NCBI RefSeq assembly: GCF_021991835.1
Contig: NZ_JAHDAU010000001.1
Location: forward strand, 558,001-622,000
Direction of reading: 5' to 3'
Source: Polaribacter sargassicola
Lineage (GTDB): Bacteria > Bacteroidota > Bacteroidia > Flavobacteriales > Flavobacteriaceae
Length of the DNA stretch: 64,000 nucleotides
Within the stretch, counting starts at the first letter, position 1. Each line of letters starts with the position of its first letter. The position numbers and the translations under genes are program-made. A model generated the notes under the pieces. The model had not been told where the DNA came from and ran no database searches. It saw only the letters and a program-made list of their open reading frames with translations. Shown piece by piece: positions 17,084 through 26,033 of this stretch.

Positions 17084-18130
17084 TTATACATCATCAAAAT
17101 CAATAACAATTTTTGATGTTGTTGGGTAAGCTTGGCATGCTAATACAAGACCTTCTTCTATTTCACTATCTGTTAAAATAGAGTTTTTAACCATTACAGC
17201 TTTTCCTTCTGTAACTTTACACATACAAGAACTACAAACTCCACCTTGGCAAGAATAAGGTGCATCTAAATTATTGCGCAAACTTGCAGCTAAAAGATCG
17301 TCTGTTTGTTGCATGGTAAAAGTAGTTTCTTCATCATCTAACAAAACAGTAACTTCTGTTATTCCTTCTTTAACTTCTGCAGCAGCATCTTCATCAACAG
17401 ATGTTGTAAATAATTCAAAATGAATATTTTCTTTACTTATTTTGTTGCTTTCTAAAGTTTTAGAAACTTCTTCAATCATTTCTTCTGGGCCACATAAAAA
17501 GGCTGCATCAAAAGAAGTTTCTTTGTACATGTTTTTTACAAAGTAATTGGTAACATTACTGCTAATTCTACCTTTTAATTGATTTTTAACGTCTTCTCTA
17601 CTAAAAATATAGTGTAGTTTAAATCTATCTAAAAAAGTTTCTTTTAAAGTATTTAATTGTTCGTAGAAAATTGTATCAACAACAGATTTGTTACCGTAAA
17701 CCAACGTAAAAGTTGATGAGGTTTCTGTTTCTAAAACAGTTTTTATCATCGATAAAATTGGTGTAATACCAGAGCCAGCAGCAAAACCAATATAGTTTTT
17801 GTTATCTTCTGCATTTAAAATAAAACGGCCTTCTGGAGCTGAAATTTCAATTTCATCACCCGCTTTTAGTTTTGAAGTAGCATATGTAGAAAATACACCA
17901 TTTTCAACTGCTTTTATAGCAACTCTAATTTCTCCACTTTTAGGAGTTGAGCAAATAGAATAAGCCCTTCTAACTTCTTCTCCATTAATTACTTTTTGTA
18001 AAGTAATATATTGACCAGGTATAAAGTTAAAATCTGATTTTAAATTTTCGGGTATCTTAAACAAAACAGAAACCGCATTAGCGGTTTCTTGTTGTACTTC
18101 TTGTATGTTTACTTTGTAAAATGTTGACAT
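17084..18130 (-). CDS. Ferredoxin-NADP-type reductase with C-terminal 2Fe-2S domain (PaaE-like)
   Basis: A 348-residue electron-transfer flavoprotein with three modules. These are an FAD-binding domain (RRAYSICST at ~54-62), an NAD(P)-binding domain (GFAAGSGITPIL at ~115-126, LCGPEEMI later) and a plant-type [2Fe-2S] ferredoxin domain near the C-terminus (CQGGVCSSCMC, then LACQAYP). This is the layout of PaaE-type oxygenase reductases and related proteins. No oxygenase is nearby; it follows asd by 10 bases, so its electron acceptor is unclear. Confidence 0.9.
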   Translation of the reverse strand: MSTFYKVNIQEVQQETANAVSVLFKIPENLKSDFNFIPGQYITLQKVINGEEVRRAYSICSTPKSGEIRVAIKAVENGVFSTYATSKLKAGDEIEISAPEGRFILNAEDNKNYIGFAAGSGITPILSMIKTVLETETSSTFTLVYGNKSVVDTIFYEQLNTLKETFLDRFKLHYIFSREDVKNQLKGRISSNVTNYFVKNMYKETSFDAAFLCGPEEMIEEVSKTLESNKISKENIHFELFTTSVDEDAAAEVKEGITEVTVLLDDEETTFTMQQTDDLLAASLRNNLDAPYSCQGGVCSSCMCKVTEGKAVMVKNSILTDSEIEEGLVLACQAYPTTSKIVIDFDDV

Positions 18131-18140
18131 TACATATATT

Positions 18141-19130
18141 TTACACCAAATTATTTGCTATTAAATATTCGGCAATTTGAATTGTGTTTGTAGCTGCTCC
18201 TTTACGTAGGTTATCTGCAACAATCCACAAATTTAAGGTATTTTCTTGAGATTCATCTCTTCTAATACGTCCAACAAATACCTCATCTTTATTATGAGCG
18301 TTAATTGGCATCGGGTAAACGTTGTTTGCTAGATCATCTTCTACAATAACTCCAGGAGTTTCGCTTAATATTTGACGAACTTCTGCTAAATCAAAATCAT
18401 TTTCGAATTGTACGTTAACCGCTTCAGAATGCCCACCAGCAGTAGGTATACGAACTGCAGTTGCAGTTACAGAAAAAGAATCATCACGTAAAATTTTCTT
18501 AGGCTCTTTTACTAATTTCATTTCTTCTTTTGTGTAACCATTGTCTAAAAAAATATCACAATGAGGTAAAGCATTTCTACCAATTTTGTGAGGATATGCC
18601 ATTTCACCATCAATACCGGCTTCTTCGTTATCTAATTGTTGTACTGCTTTTACACCAGTACCAGACACAGATTGGTAAGTAGAAATTACCACACGTTTCA
18701 TTGTATATTTAGCGTGTAAAGGCGCTAAAGCCATTACTAACTGAATTGTAGAACAGTTTGGGTTTGCAATAATTTTATCATCAGCAGTTAAAACATCACC
18801 ATTAATTTCTGGTACTACTAATTTCTTTGTAGGATCCATTCTCCAAGCAGAAGAGTTATCAATAACGGTTGTACCAACTTCTGCAAATTTTGGTGCCCAT
18901 TCTAAAGAAGTGTCTCCACCTGCAGAAAATAAGGCTACATCTGGTTTTAATGCTACAGCATCTGCTAAGGTTACAATGGTGTATTCCTTTCCTTTATATG
19001 ATAATTTTTTACCAGCAGATCTTTCTGACGCTACCGGAATTAATTCCGTTATCGGTAAATTACGTTCTTCTAAAACTTGTAACATTACTGTTCCAACCAT
19101 TCCAGTTGCTCCAACTACAGCTATTTTCAT
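18141..19130 (-). CDS. asd: Aspartate-semialdehyde dehydrogenase
   Basis: A 329-residue enzyme reducing aspartyl phosphate to the semialdehyde for lysine, threonine, methionine and diaminopimelate synthesis. The N-terminal GATGMVG is the NADP-binding loop, NPNCSTIQ holds the catalytic Cys126, and GGHSEAVNV carries the substrate-binding His region. Full family length. The reductase gene follows 10 bases later on the same strand. Confidence 0.96.
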   Translation of the reverse strand: MKIAVVGATGMVGTVMLQVLEERNLPITELIPVASERSAGKKLSYKGKEYTIVTLADAVALKPDVALFSAGGDTSLEWAPKFAEVGTTVIDNSSAWRMDPTKKLVVPEINGDVLTADDKIIANPNCSTIQLVMALAPLHAKYTMKRVVISTYQSVSGTGVKAVQQLDNEEAGIDGEMAYPHKIGRNALPHCDIFLDNGYTKEEMKLVKEPKKILRDDSFSVTATAVRIPTAGGHSEAVNVQFENDFDLAEVRQILSETPGVIVEDDLANNVYPMPINAHNKDEVFVGRIRRDESQENTLNLWIVADNLRKGAATNTIQIAEYLIANNLV

Positions 19131-19305
19131 CAGTATTTTATTTAATGATATTATTTATACTGCAAATATGCTAACAAATTATATTTCCACCATTTTTTTG
19201 ATAAATATTTACCAAAATAATTTGTGTTGTTTATTTTTAAACAATTTGATATAATTTTTATTTAATGCGCTGAATTTTATATTTTAAGTGTAAAAAGATT
19301 TAAAT

Positions 19306-20100
19306 CTATTGGTTTTTTGGTTGCATTTTTTTGTTAAATAAATGACCGTATGGTAAACCTACAAATAAAACACCACCAACAATATTTCCTAAAGTTGCGG
19401 GTATTAAATTTTTAATGAAAAAAGTTGTCCAAGTAATATTTGCACCTTCAAAAATAGCAAGCGGAATAAAATACATATTAGCAATACTGTGTTCAAAACC
19501 AATGGCAACAAAAGCCATTACAGGAAGCCAAATTGCAATAATTTTACCAGCAGTATTTTCTGATGCAACACCTTGCCAAATAGCTAAACAAACTAACCAG
19601 TTTGCACCAATTCCTTTTATAAAAGTAACCAAAAAAGTATGGCTGGTTTTGCCTTCTGCAATGCTATAAACAGAGTTAATATATGGTTCACTATGCACAA
19701 CGTGTGTTAAATGTGTAATTACATAAGCAAGAAAAAGAGCTCCTATAAAATTACCACTATATACAATTATCCAGTTTCTAAACATGTGGTAAATAGGTTG
19801 TCTTCTACGTAATAAATTGGGGATAAAGTATGCGTTGTTTCCGGTAAAGAGTTCTGCGCCAACAATTACTACCAAAATAAGTCCTATTGGAAAAGTTGCA
19901 CCAAATATAAATTTAGCCAATCCTGGGTTATTTTCTGTAATACCTGGAGAGCCACCTGCAACAATTATTGCAAGTAAAGCACCAAAGGCAACATATGCAC
20001 CAGCTAAAATGGCAAGAATTAGAGTTTTACTTTTTTTATATTTTCCTTTACTTAAGGCAATTTGATTTATGTTATTTATAACTTCTTTTGGTGTGTTCAT
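19306..20100 (-). CDS. focA: Formate/nitrite transporter, FocA-like formate channel
   Basis: A 264-residue FNT-family channel with about six membrane spans. GFEHSIANMYFIPLAIF is the FNT signature with the central pore histidine, and an NIVGGVLFVGLPYG segment ends the last helix. Position as the third gene of a pflB-pflA-focA operon supports formate as substrate: it would export formate made by PflB. It starts 36 bases after pflA, and a hairpin overlaps the pflA stop codon between them. Confidence 0.9.
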   Translation of the reverse strand: MNTPKEVINNINQIALSKGKYKKSKTLILAILAGAYVAFGALLAIIVAGGSPGITENNPGLAKFIFGATFPIGLILVVIVGAELFTGNNAYFIPNLLRRRQPIYHMFRNWIIVYSGNFIGALFLAYVITHLTHVVHSEPYINSVYSIAEGKTSHTFLVTFIKGIGANWLVCLAIWQGVASENTAGKIIAIWLPVMAFVAIGFEHSIANMYFIPLAIFEGANITWTTFFIKNLIPATLGNIVGGVLFVGLPYGHLFNKKMQPKNQ

Positions 20101-20120
20101 TAGTTATGTAATTCACTGCT

Positions 20121-20149
20121 AAAAATCAATTAAAATCTAATTGATTTTT
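20121..20149 (-). repeat. 12-bp inverted repeat at the pflA-focA junction
   Basis: AAAAATCAATTA and TAATTGATTTTT are perfect complements with a 5-base loop. The hairpin overlaps the pflA stop codon. No T run follows the stem on the minus strand, so it is more likely an mRNA-stability or partial-termination element than a strong terminator. Confidence 0.55.
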
Positions 20150-20922
20150 ACCTTTTTAAAATAGTTACTTAAAATTTCTGATGCTAATGTTAACTCTTCT
20201 TTGGTGTTTTCTCTAGCATCTTTTAATTCGTATTCCCAACCTAAAGCATCCCATTTATGGATGCCTAATTTATGGTAAGGTTGCAACTCTATTTGTTCTA
20301 TAGTTTTATACTCTTTAAAATAATTTCCTAATTCATGTAATAATTCTGGAGTATTTGTAATACCAGGAATTAAAACATAACGTAACCACATTTTTTTGCC
20401 AGATGCTTCTCTGTGTTTTGCAAAATTGAAAGTGGTTTCTTTGTTACGTTTACCCGTTATTCTTTGAAAACCTTCTTCTCTCATATGTTTGATGTCTAGC
20501 ATTACTAAATCTGCATAATTGTCTAGTAGCTCTATGGTTGGATGATTTAACATGCGTCCATTAGTATCTAAATTGGTATGTATACCTTCTTCTTTTAATC
20601 TTTTAAAAAGAGCAATAAGGTTGTGTGCTTGTAAAAGAGGTTCTCCGCCAGAAACTGTAACTCCTCCTTTTTCACCAAAATAAGATTTCATTTTGATGGC
20701 TCTTTGTACCAAGTCTTCTATATGGTATTCTTTGCCACCATGAGTATCAATAGTATCTGGATTATGGCAGTATTGACATTTTAATTTACAACCTTGTAAA
20801 AAAATAACCAATCTAATTCCTGGTCCGTCATGAGTACCAAAAGATTCTATAGAGTGTACGTTTAATATGTTTTCTGAAGTTCTAATATTGTTAACATTTA
20901 AGTGAATAAAAAAGGGGTTCAA
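20137..20922 (-). CDS. pflA: Pyruvate formate-lyase activating enzyme (radical SAM)
   Basis: About 261 residues. The radical-SAM cluster motif is C45-x3-C49-x2-C52 (GCKLKCQYC) with SFGTHDGPGIR before it and SGGEPLLQ after it, as in PflA. It installs the glycyl radical on PflB. The only canonical start upstream of the conserved SIESFGTHDGPG region is TTG at 20922; in-frame codons further up reach a TAA with no ATG. This TTG lies inside the 3' arm of a terminator-like hairpin, so either the start is structurally controlled or a non-canonical codon downstream is used. Confidence 0.93.
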   Translation of the reverse strand: MNPFFIHLNVNNIRTSENILNVHSIESFGTHDGPGIRLVIFLQGCKLKCQYCHNPDTIDTHGGKEYHIEDLVQRAIKMKSYFGEKGGVTVSGGEPLLQAHNLIALFKRLKEEGIHTNLDTNGRMLNHPTIELLDNYADLVMLDIKHMREEGFQRITGKRNKETTFNFAKHREASGKKMWLRYVLIPGITNTPELLHELGNYFKEYKTIEQIELQPYHKLGIHKWDALGWEYELKDARENTKEELTLASEILSNYFKKVKIN

Positions 20923-20981
20923 AAAAATAGTAGAAGTGCTTTAATAGTTGTAATTTGATTTCTAATTTTTTTCTGAACCCC
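20908..20981 (-). terminator. Terminator/attenuator-like hairpin between pflB and pflA
   Basis: On the minus strand GGGGTTCA (20981-20974) pairs with TGAACCCC (20921-20914). The stem extends by a G-T pair and five A-T pairs to ~14 bp, then by broken pairs, and closes a ~40-50 base loop. A run of six T follows (20913-20908). This has the shape of an intrinsic terminator but with a large loop, and it covers the pflA TTG start. Confidence 0.6.
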
Positions 20982-20999
20982 ATATAAATACATAAAAGG

Positions 21000-23255
21000 C
21001 TACATAGATTTGTGGAAAGAACGAGAAATTACTTCCATTTGTTGTTCTTTAGTTAATCTGATAAAATTAACAGCGTAACCAGAAACTCTAATTGTTAATT
21101 GAGGATGATTTTCTGGGTGCTCCATTGCATCTAATAAAGTTTCTTTGTCTAGCACGTTTACATTTAAGTGTTGCGCACCGTGCTCAAAGTAACCATTTAA
21201 AGTTGCAACTAAATTGTCTATTCTATCTTCTTGTGTAGATCCTAAAGATTTAGGTACAATAGAAAATGTATTAGAAATTCCGTCTTGAGAATCTTTATAA
21301 TCTATTTTTGCTACAGAATTTAAAGATGCAATTGCTCCGTTTGTATCTCTACCATGCATTGGGTTTGCGCCAGGTGCAAAAGGTACTCCTTTAGCTCTAC
21401 CATCTGGTGTTGCACCGGTTTTTTTACCGTAAACAACGTTAGATGTTATGGTTAGTACAGACATTGTAGGGTCTGCATCTTTGTAAACTTTTAATTTTTT
21501 TAATTCGTTATTAAAGTCTTCTACACCATTGTGAGCAAAAATATCTACTCTGTCATCATCATTTCCATATTTAGGGAAATCTCCTTCAATTTTAAAATCT
21601 ACAGTTAATCCTTCTTCGTTTCTAATAGGTTTAACTTTTGCATATTTAATTGCTGATAAAGAATCTGCTAAAATTGATAAACCCGCAATACCGTAAGCAA
21701 TATTAATTTGTGGATTTGTATCAATTAAAGCCATTTGAGCTTTTTCGTAGTAATATTTATCATGCATGTAATGGATAATATTCATGGCATCATTATAAAC
21801 TTTTGCTACGTGTTTCATGGCAATTTTATAATTAGCCATTACTTTATCAAAGTCTAAATATTCGCTATTATCAATTTCAATACCATCAACCATTTTGGTA
21901 CCTGTAATTTCGCATCTACCACCGTTAATAGCTAGCAATAATGTTTTGGCTAAGTTAGTTCTTGCACCAAAAAACTGTATTTGTTTACCAATTTCTTGGT
22001 AAGAAACACAACAAGCAATTCCGTAATCATCAGAACCTCTTAAGTTTCGCATTAAATCATCATTTTCAAATTGTATAGATGATGTATCAATAGCAACTTT
22101 TGCACAGAAGCTTTTAAAATTTTGTGGTAATAAAGGAGACCATAAAACCGTAATATTTGGTTCTGGTGATGGGCCTAAGTTGTATAAAGTATGTAAGAAA
22201 CGATAAGCAGTTTTAGTTACTTTAGTTCTACCGTCGTTTAACATACCACCAATTGCTTCTGTTACCCAAGTTGGATCTCCAGCAAAAATTTCATCATAAG
22301 CAGCCATACGTAGGTGACGTACCATTCTTAGTTTCATCACAAATTGATCTATGTATTCTTGTGCTTCTACTTCTGTAATAGTTCCGTTTTGTAAATCTCT
22401 TTCAATAAAGATATCTAAAAATGTAGAAACATTACCTAAAGACATTGCAGCGCCATCTTGTTCTTTTACAGCGGCTAGGTATGCCATGTACGTCCATTGT
22501 ACAGCTTCTTGTGCATTTTCTGCAGGTCTGTTTAATTCTAAATTATAATGGTTACCCATTACAATCATATCTTTTAAAGCTCTTATTTGTTCAGAAACTT
22601 CTTCTCTTAAACGAATAACAGCATCTGTCATCGGCCCCTCAATATTTGCTAAATCAGCTTTTTTTATTTCAATTAATTTATCAATACCATATAAAGCAAC
22701 ACGTCTATAATCACCAATTATTCTACCACGAGCATAATTATCTGGTAAGCCAGTTAAAAAACCTAAAGAACGGAATTTTCTAATTTCTGCATTATAAGCA
22801 TCAAAAACCCCATCATTATGTGTTTTTACATATTTTGTAAATAATTCGTTTATTTCTTCGCTAGGTTTTAAACCATGTTCTTGTAATGCTTTTTGAACAA
22901 CTTTGTAACCTCCAAAAGGTTTCATTGCTCTTTTTAGCAATCCATCAGTTTGTAAACCAACAATTACTTCGTTTTCTTTATCTATATAACCTGCACCAAA
23001 ACTAGCAACACCAGAAATGGTTTCTGTATCAACAGAATGTACACCGTTGTTCTGTCTTTCTTGCTTCATTCCTTCTTTACATACTTCCCAAAGCTTTTGG
23101 GTCTTTTTGCTAGCACCAACTAAAAATTGGTCATCGCCATAGTAAGAAACAATGTTTTGTATAACAAAATCTCTAACATTAATAGATGTGTTCCAAACAC
23201 CTTTTTTAAATTCTATATTTTTTGGCTCTTCTAAAAGTAATTCATCTAATTCCAT
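21000..23255 (-). CDS. pflB: Formate C-acetyltransferase (pyruvate formate-lyase)
   Basis: A 751-residue glycyl-radical enzyme converting pyruvate and CoA to acetyl-CoA and formate under low oxygen. The paired catalytic cysteines are C415-C416 (GIACCVSYQ), and the glycyl-radical loop is [10 protein letters not shown] with Gly726 near the C-terminus. Length matches E. coli PflB. It is first in the operon with its activase and a formate channel, so the module is complete and probably functional. Confidence 0.97.
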   Translation of the reverse strand: MELDELLLEEPKNIEFKKGVWNTSINVRDFVIQNIVSYYGDDQFLVGASKKTQKLWEVCKEGMKQERQNNGVHSVDTETISGVASFGAGYIDKENEVIVGLQTDGLLKRAMKPFGGYKVVQKALQEHGLKPSEEINELFTKYVKTHNDGVFDAYNAEIRKFRSLGFLTGLPDNYARGRIIGDYRRVALYGIDKLIEIKKADLANIEGPMTDAVIRLREEVSEQIRALKDMIVMGNHYNLELNRPAENAQEAVQWTYMAYLAAVKEQDGAAMSLGNVSTFLDIFIERDLQNGTITEVEAQEYIDQFVMKLRMVRHLRMAAYDEIFAGDPTWVTEAIGGMLNDGRTKVTKTAYRFLHTLYNLGPSPEPNITVLWSPLLPQNFKSFCAKVAIDTSSIQFENDDLMRNLRGSDDYGIACCVSYQEIGKQIQFFGARTNLAKTLLLAINGGRCEITGTKMVDGIEIDNSEYLDFDKVMANYKIAMKHVAKVYNDAMNIIHYMHDKYYYEKAQMALIDTNPQINIAYGIAGLSILADSLSAIKYAKVKPIRNEEGLTVDFKIEGDFPKYGNDDDRVDIFAHNGVEDFNNELKKLKVYKDADPTMSVLTITSNVVYGKKTGATPDGRAKGVPFAPGANPMHGRDTNGAIASLNSVAKIDYKDSQDGISNTFSIVPKSLGSTQEDRIDNLVATLNGYFEHGAQHLNVNVLDKETLLDAMEHPENHPQLTIRVSGYAVNFIRLTKEQQMEVISRSFHKSM

Positions 23256-23284
23256 CTCTTTAAGTTTTACTGTTTTATGTACAT

Positions 23285-23292
23285 CAAATTTA
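23285..23292 (-). promoter_or_regulatory. Candidate -7 box (TAAATTTG) for pflB
   Basis: TAAATTTG on the minus strand ends 29 bases before the pflB ATG. A short palindrome TTGAATATCAA lies further upstream near 23370; it is only loosely like an Fnr site. Confidence 0.4.
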
Positions 23293-23427
23293 AAATATGA
23301 CTAAAAAATAAAACATGATAAAAGTTAGGTTTTGCAATTATTTAAGAAAACGTTGTAGTGTTTTTATGTTGAATATCAATTAGATAAAGTCTTTGGTGTT
23401 TTGGGTTACTCAACTTTAAAAATTAGC

Positions 23428-23435
23428 TATATTTG
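23428..23435 (+). promoter_or_regulatory. Candidate -7 box (TATATTTG) for trhO
   Basis: TATATTTG ends 34 bases before the trhO ATG at 23470. A TTG at 23401-23403 is slightly too far away (24-base spacing). Confidence 0.45.
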
Positions 23436-23469
23436 CAAAAAATATTTAGTTTAACCAAATTAGTATAGC

Positions 23470-24501
23470 ATGCAACTGTACAATAAGTTAAGCGCAAAAG
23501 AGCGCGCTGCATTAATAGATGAGGCAGGTAAAGACCGTCTTACAATTTCTTTTTATCAATATCATAAGATAGAAAATCCACAATTATTTAGAGATAAATT
23601 ATTCTTAGAATGGAATGCTTTAGATGTTTTAGGTAGAATTTATGTTTCTTACGAGGGCATAAATGCACAATTGTCTGTGCCATCAGAAAATTTTTACGCA
23701 TTAAAAGATCAGTTAGATAGTATTTCTTTCTTAAAAGACATTCGTTTAAATGTTGCTATAGAGCAAGATAATAAGTCGTTTTTAAAGCTAAAAGTAAAAG
23801 TTAGAAATAAAATTGTTGCTGATGGTTTAAATGATGAAACTTTTGATGTAACTAACAAAGGTGTGCATTTAAATGCCAAAGAATTTAATGAAATGTTGGC
23901 AAATCCGGATACGGTTTGTGTAGATATGCGTAATCATTACGAAAGTGAAATTGGTCATTTTGATGGTGCTGTAACTCCAGATGTAGATACGTTTAGAGAT
24001 TCTTTAGATATTATAGAAGAAGATTTAAAAGACAATAAAGAAGATAAAAATTTATTGATGTATTGTACTGGCGGAATTCGTTGTGAAAAAGCATCTGCCT
24101 ATTATAAACACAAAGGATTTAAAAATGTTTTTCAGTTAGAAGGCGGAATTATAGAATACACGCGTCAAGTAAAAGAAGAAGGAATCGAAAATAAATTTAT
24201 TGGTAAAAATTTTGTGTTTGATCATAGAAGAGCAGAAAAAATTTCTGATGATGTAATTGCCAATTGCCATCAATGTGGTAAACCTTGCGATACGCATACC
24301 AATTGTGCCAACGAAGCTTGCCATTTATTATTTATACAATGTGATGAATGTGCAGAAAGAACAGAAAACACTTGTTCTGCAGATTGCCAAGAAATTATTC
24401 ATTTGCCATATGAAGAACAAAAGGAGTTAAGAAAAGGAAAAGCAAATAGCAATAAAATCTTTAAAAAAGGACGTTCTGAAGTTTTAAAGTTTAAAAAGTA
24501 A
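23470..24501 (+). CDS. trhO: tRNA uridine(34) hydroxylase, rhodanese-domain (YceA family)
   Basis: A 343-residue protein matching TrhO/YceA. It has an N-terminal acylphosphatase-like region (FYQYHKIENP...YVSYEGINAQLSV), then a rhodanese domain with active-site loop YCTGGIRCEKAS. A C-terminal Cys-rich region follows (CHQCGKPCDTH, CANEACH, CDECAE, CSADCQE) that probably binds zinc. TrhO uses O2 to make 5-hydroxyuridine at tRNA wobble position 34. The U32/TrhP-like gene follows after only 4 bases, placing both known hydroxylation routes together. Confidence 0.93.
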   Translation: MQLYNKLSAKERAALIDEAGKDRLTISFYQYHKIENPQLFRDKLFLEWNALDVLGRIYVSYEGINAQLSVPSENFYALKDQLDSISFLKDIRLNVAIEQDNKSFLKLKVKVRNKIVADGLNDETFDVTNKGVHLNAKEFNEMLANPDTVCVDMRNHYESEIGHFDGAVTPDVDTFRDSLDIIEEDLKDNKEDKNLLMYCTGGIRCEKASAYYKHKGFKNVFQLEGGIIEYTRQVKEEGIENKFIGKNFVFDHRRAEKISDDVIANCHQCGKPCDTHTNCANEACHLLFIQCDECAERTENTCSADCQEIIHLPYEEQKELRKGKANSNKIFKKGRSEVLKFKK

Positions 24502-24505
24502 AGGC

Positions 24506-25753
24506 ATGCAAAAAATCGAATTAATGGCGCCTGCTGGTAATTTTGAATCTTTGCAAGCTGCGCTAGATAATGGTTGTGATTCTATTTATTTTGGAGTAGA
24601 ACAACTAAATATGAGAGCAAGAGCATCTATCAATTTTACTTTAGATGATTTAGAAGAAATTGCTAAAAGATGCTCAGAAAAAAATGTTAGAAGCTATTTA
24701 ACGTTAAATACCATTGTTTATGATCATGATTTATCAATTGTAAAAACATTGATAAAAAGGGCAAAAGAAGCAAATATTACGGCTGTCATTGCCATGGATC
24801 AGGCGGTTATTTCTATGGCTAGAGAACATCAAATGGAGGTTCATATTTCTACACAAATCAATATTACAAATATAGAAACTGTAAAGTTTTATGCACTATT
24901 TGCAGATACTATTGTACTAAGTAGAGAGTTGAGTTTACGTCAAGTAAAAAAGATTACAGAACAAATAGAAAAAGAGCAAATAAAAGGACCTTCTGGTAGA
25001 TTAATTGAAATAGAAATCTTTGGTCATGGAGCTTTGTGTATGGCAGTTTCTGGTAAATGTTACATGAGTTTACATTCTGCAAATTCATCAGCAAACAGAG
25101 GTGCTTGCAAACAAAATTGTAGAAAAAAATATACGGTTATAGATCAAGAAACTGGTTTTGAAATGGAGTTGGATAATGAATATATTATGTCTCCAAAAGA
25201 TTTGTGTACAATTGATTTTTTAGATCAAGTTGCAGATGCCGGAATCAAAGTTTTAAAGATAGAAGGTAGAGGTAGAGCGCCAGAATATGTTGCTAAAGTA
25301 ATTAAATGTTACAGAGATGCTATTGATAGTTTAGCTGCAGGAACTTACGATAAAGAAAAAGTAATTTCTTGGATGCAAGAATTAGAAAAAGTGTACAATC
25401 GTGGTTTTTGGAACGGATATTATTTAGGCCAAAAATTAGGCGAGTGGAGTAAAGATTCTGGTTCTAACGCAACGCAAAAGAAAGTTTATTTAGGTAAAGG
25501 AGAACATTATTTTGACAAAGCCAAAATTGGTCAGTTTAAAATTGATGCTTATGATGTAAATATTGGTGATACAATTCTGATTACTGGGCCAACAACAGGT
25601 GCACAAGAAATGGAATTGAAGCAAATGTTTGTAAATGATAAACCATCGGAAAAAGCAACAAAAGGAGATGAAGTAACCATGAAATTAGATTTTAAAATTA
25701 GAAGATCTGATAAGTTGTACAAAATTGTAAAAACAGAATTCGCTAAAAACTAA
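24506..25753 (+). CDS. trhP: Peptidase U32 family protein, TrhP (YegQ)-like tRNA hydroxylation protein
   Basis: A 415-residue U32-family protein. It begins with APAGNFESLQAALDNG and carries the U32 signature region EIFGHGALCMAVSGKC followed by cysteines in GACKQNCRKKY, which fit an iron-sulfur cluster site. U32 proteins of the YegQ/TrhP type act in prephenate-dependent, O2-independent 5-hydroxyuridine formation in tRNA. The assignment within U32 (against RlhA-like or ubiquinone proteins) rests partly on the adjacent trhO. Its stop codon overlaps the ferredoxin ATG (TAATG). Confidence 0.82.
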   Translation: MQKIELMAPAGNFESLQAALDNGCDSIYFGVEQLNMRARASINFTLDDLEEIAKRCSEKNVRSYLTLNTIVYDHDLSIVKTLIKRAKEANITAVIAMDQAVISMAREHQMEVHISTQINITNIETVKFYALFADTIVLSRELSLRQVKKITEQIEKEQIKGPSGRLIEIEIFGHGALCMAVSGKCYMSLHSANSSANRGACKQNCRKKYTVIDQETGFEMELDNEYIMSPKDLCTIDFLDQVADAGIKVLKIEGRGRAPEYVAKVIKCYRDAIDSLAAGTYDKEKVISWMQELEKVYNRGFWNGYYLGQKLGEWSKDSGSNATQKKVYLGKGEHYFDKAKIGQFKIDAYDVNIGDTILITGPTTGAQEMELKQMFVNDKPSEKATKGDEVTMKLDFKIRRSDKLYKIVKTEFAKN

Positions 25754-25983
25754 TGGTTGTAATTACTTTACAAAGAAACAAATGTATTGGTTGTAATTAT
25801 TGTGTAGAGGTTGCGCCAGAACAGTTTCAAATGTCTAAAAAAGATGGCAAATCTGTTTTATTGCATTCAACAGAAAAAAAAGGGTTTTTTACTATAAAAT
25901 CTTTTGATGAATCTATTTTTGATTGTTCTTTAGAGGCTAAAAAAGCATGTCCTGTTAAAATAATAGAAGTTAAACAGGTTTAA
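25753..25983 (+). CDS. Ferredoxin, single [4Fe-4S] type
   Basis: A 76-residue protein. Cys11, Cys14, Cys17 (CIGCNYC) and Cys66 followed by Pro (ACPV) form one [4Fe-4S] site; an extra Cys58 is present. The gene overlaps the trhP stop codon by one base, so translation is coupled and stoichiometric supply to TrhP is likely. I infer that it feeds electrons to, or helps maintain, the TrhP cluster. It ends at a terminator. Confidence 0.88.
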   Translation: MVVITLQRNKCIGCNYCVEVAPEQFQMSKKDGKSVLLHSTEKKGFFTIKSFDESIFDCSLEAKKACPVKIIEVKQV

Positions 25984-26006
25984 AAATAAATGAATATCAG
26001 TATAAG

Positions 26007-26033
26007 AAGACCTCATATTGGGGTCTTTTTTTG
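26007..26033 (+). terminator. Terminator of the trhO-trhP-ferredoxin operon
   Basis: AAGACCTC pairs with GGGGTCTT (8 bp including one T-G pair) around ATATT, followed by a run of T. Confidence 0.78.

Noticed and set aside
23366..23380. TTGAATATCAA palindrome upstream of pflB, possibly an Fnr site
   Set aside because: Fnr sites have TTGAT-N4-ATCAA; this has TTGA-N3-TCAA. The match is too short for this base composition.
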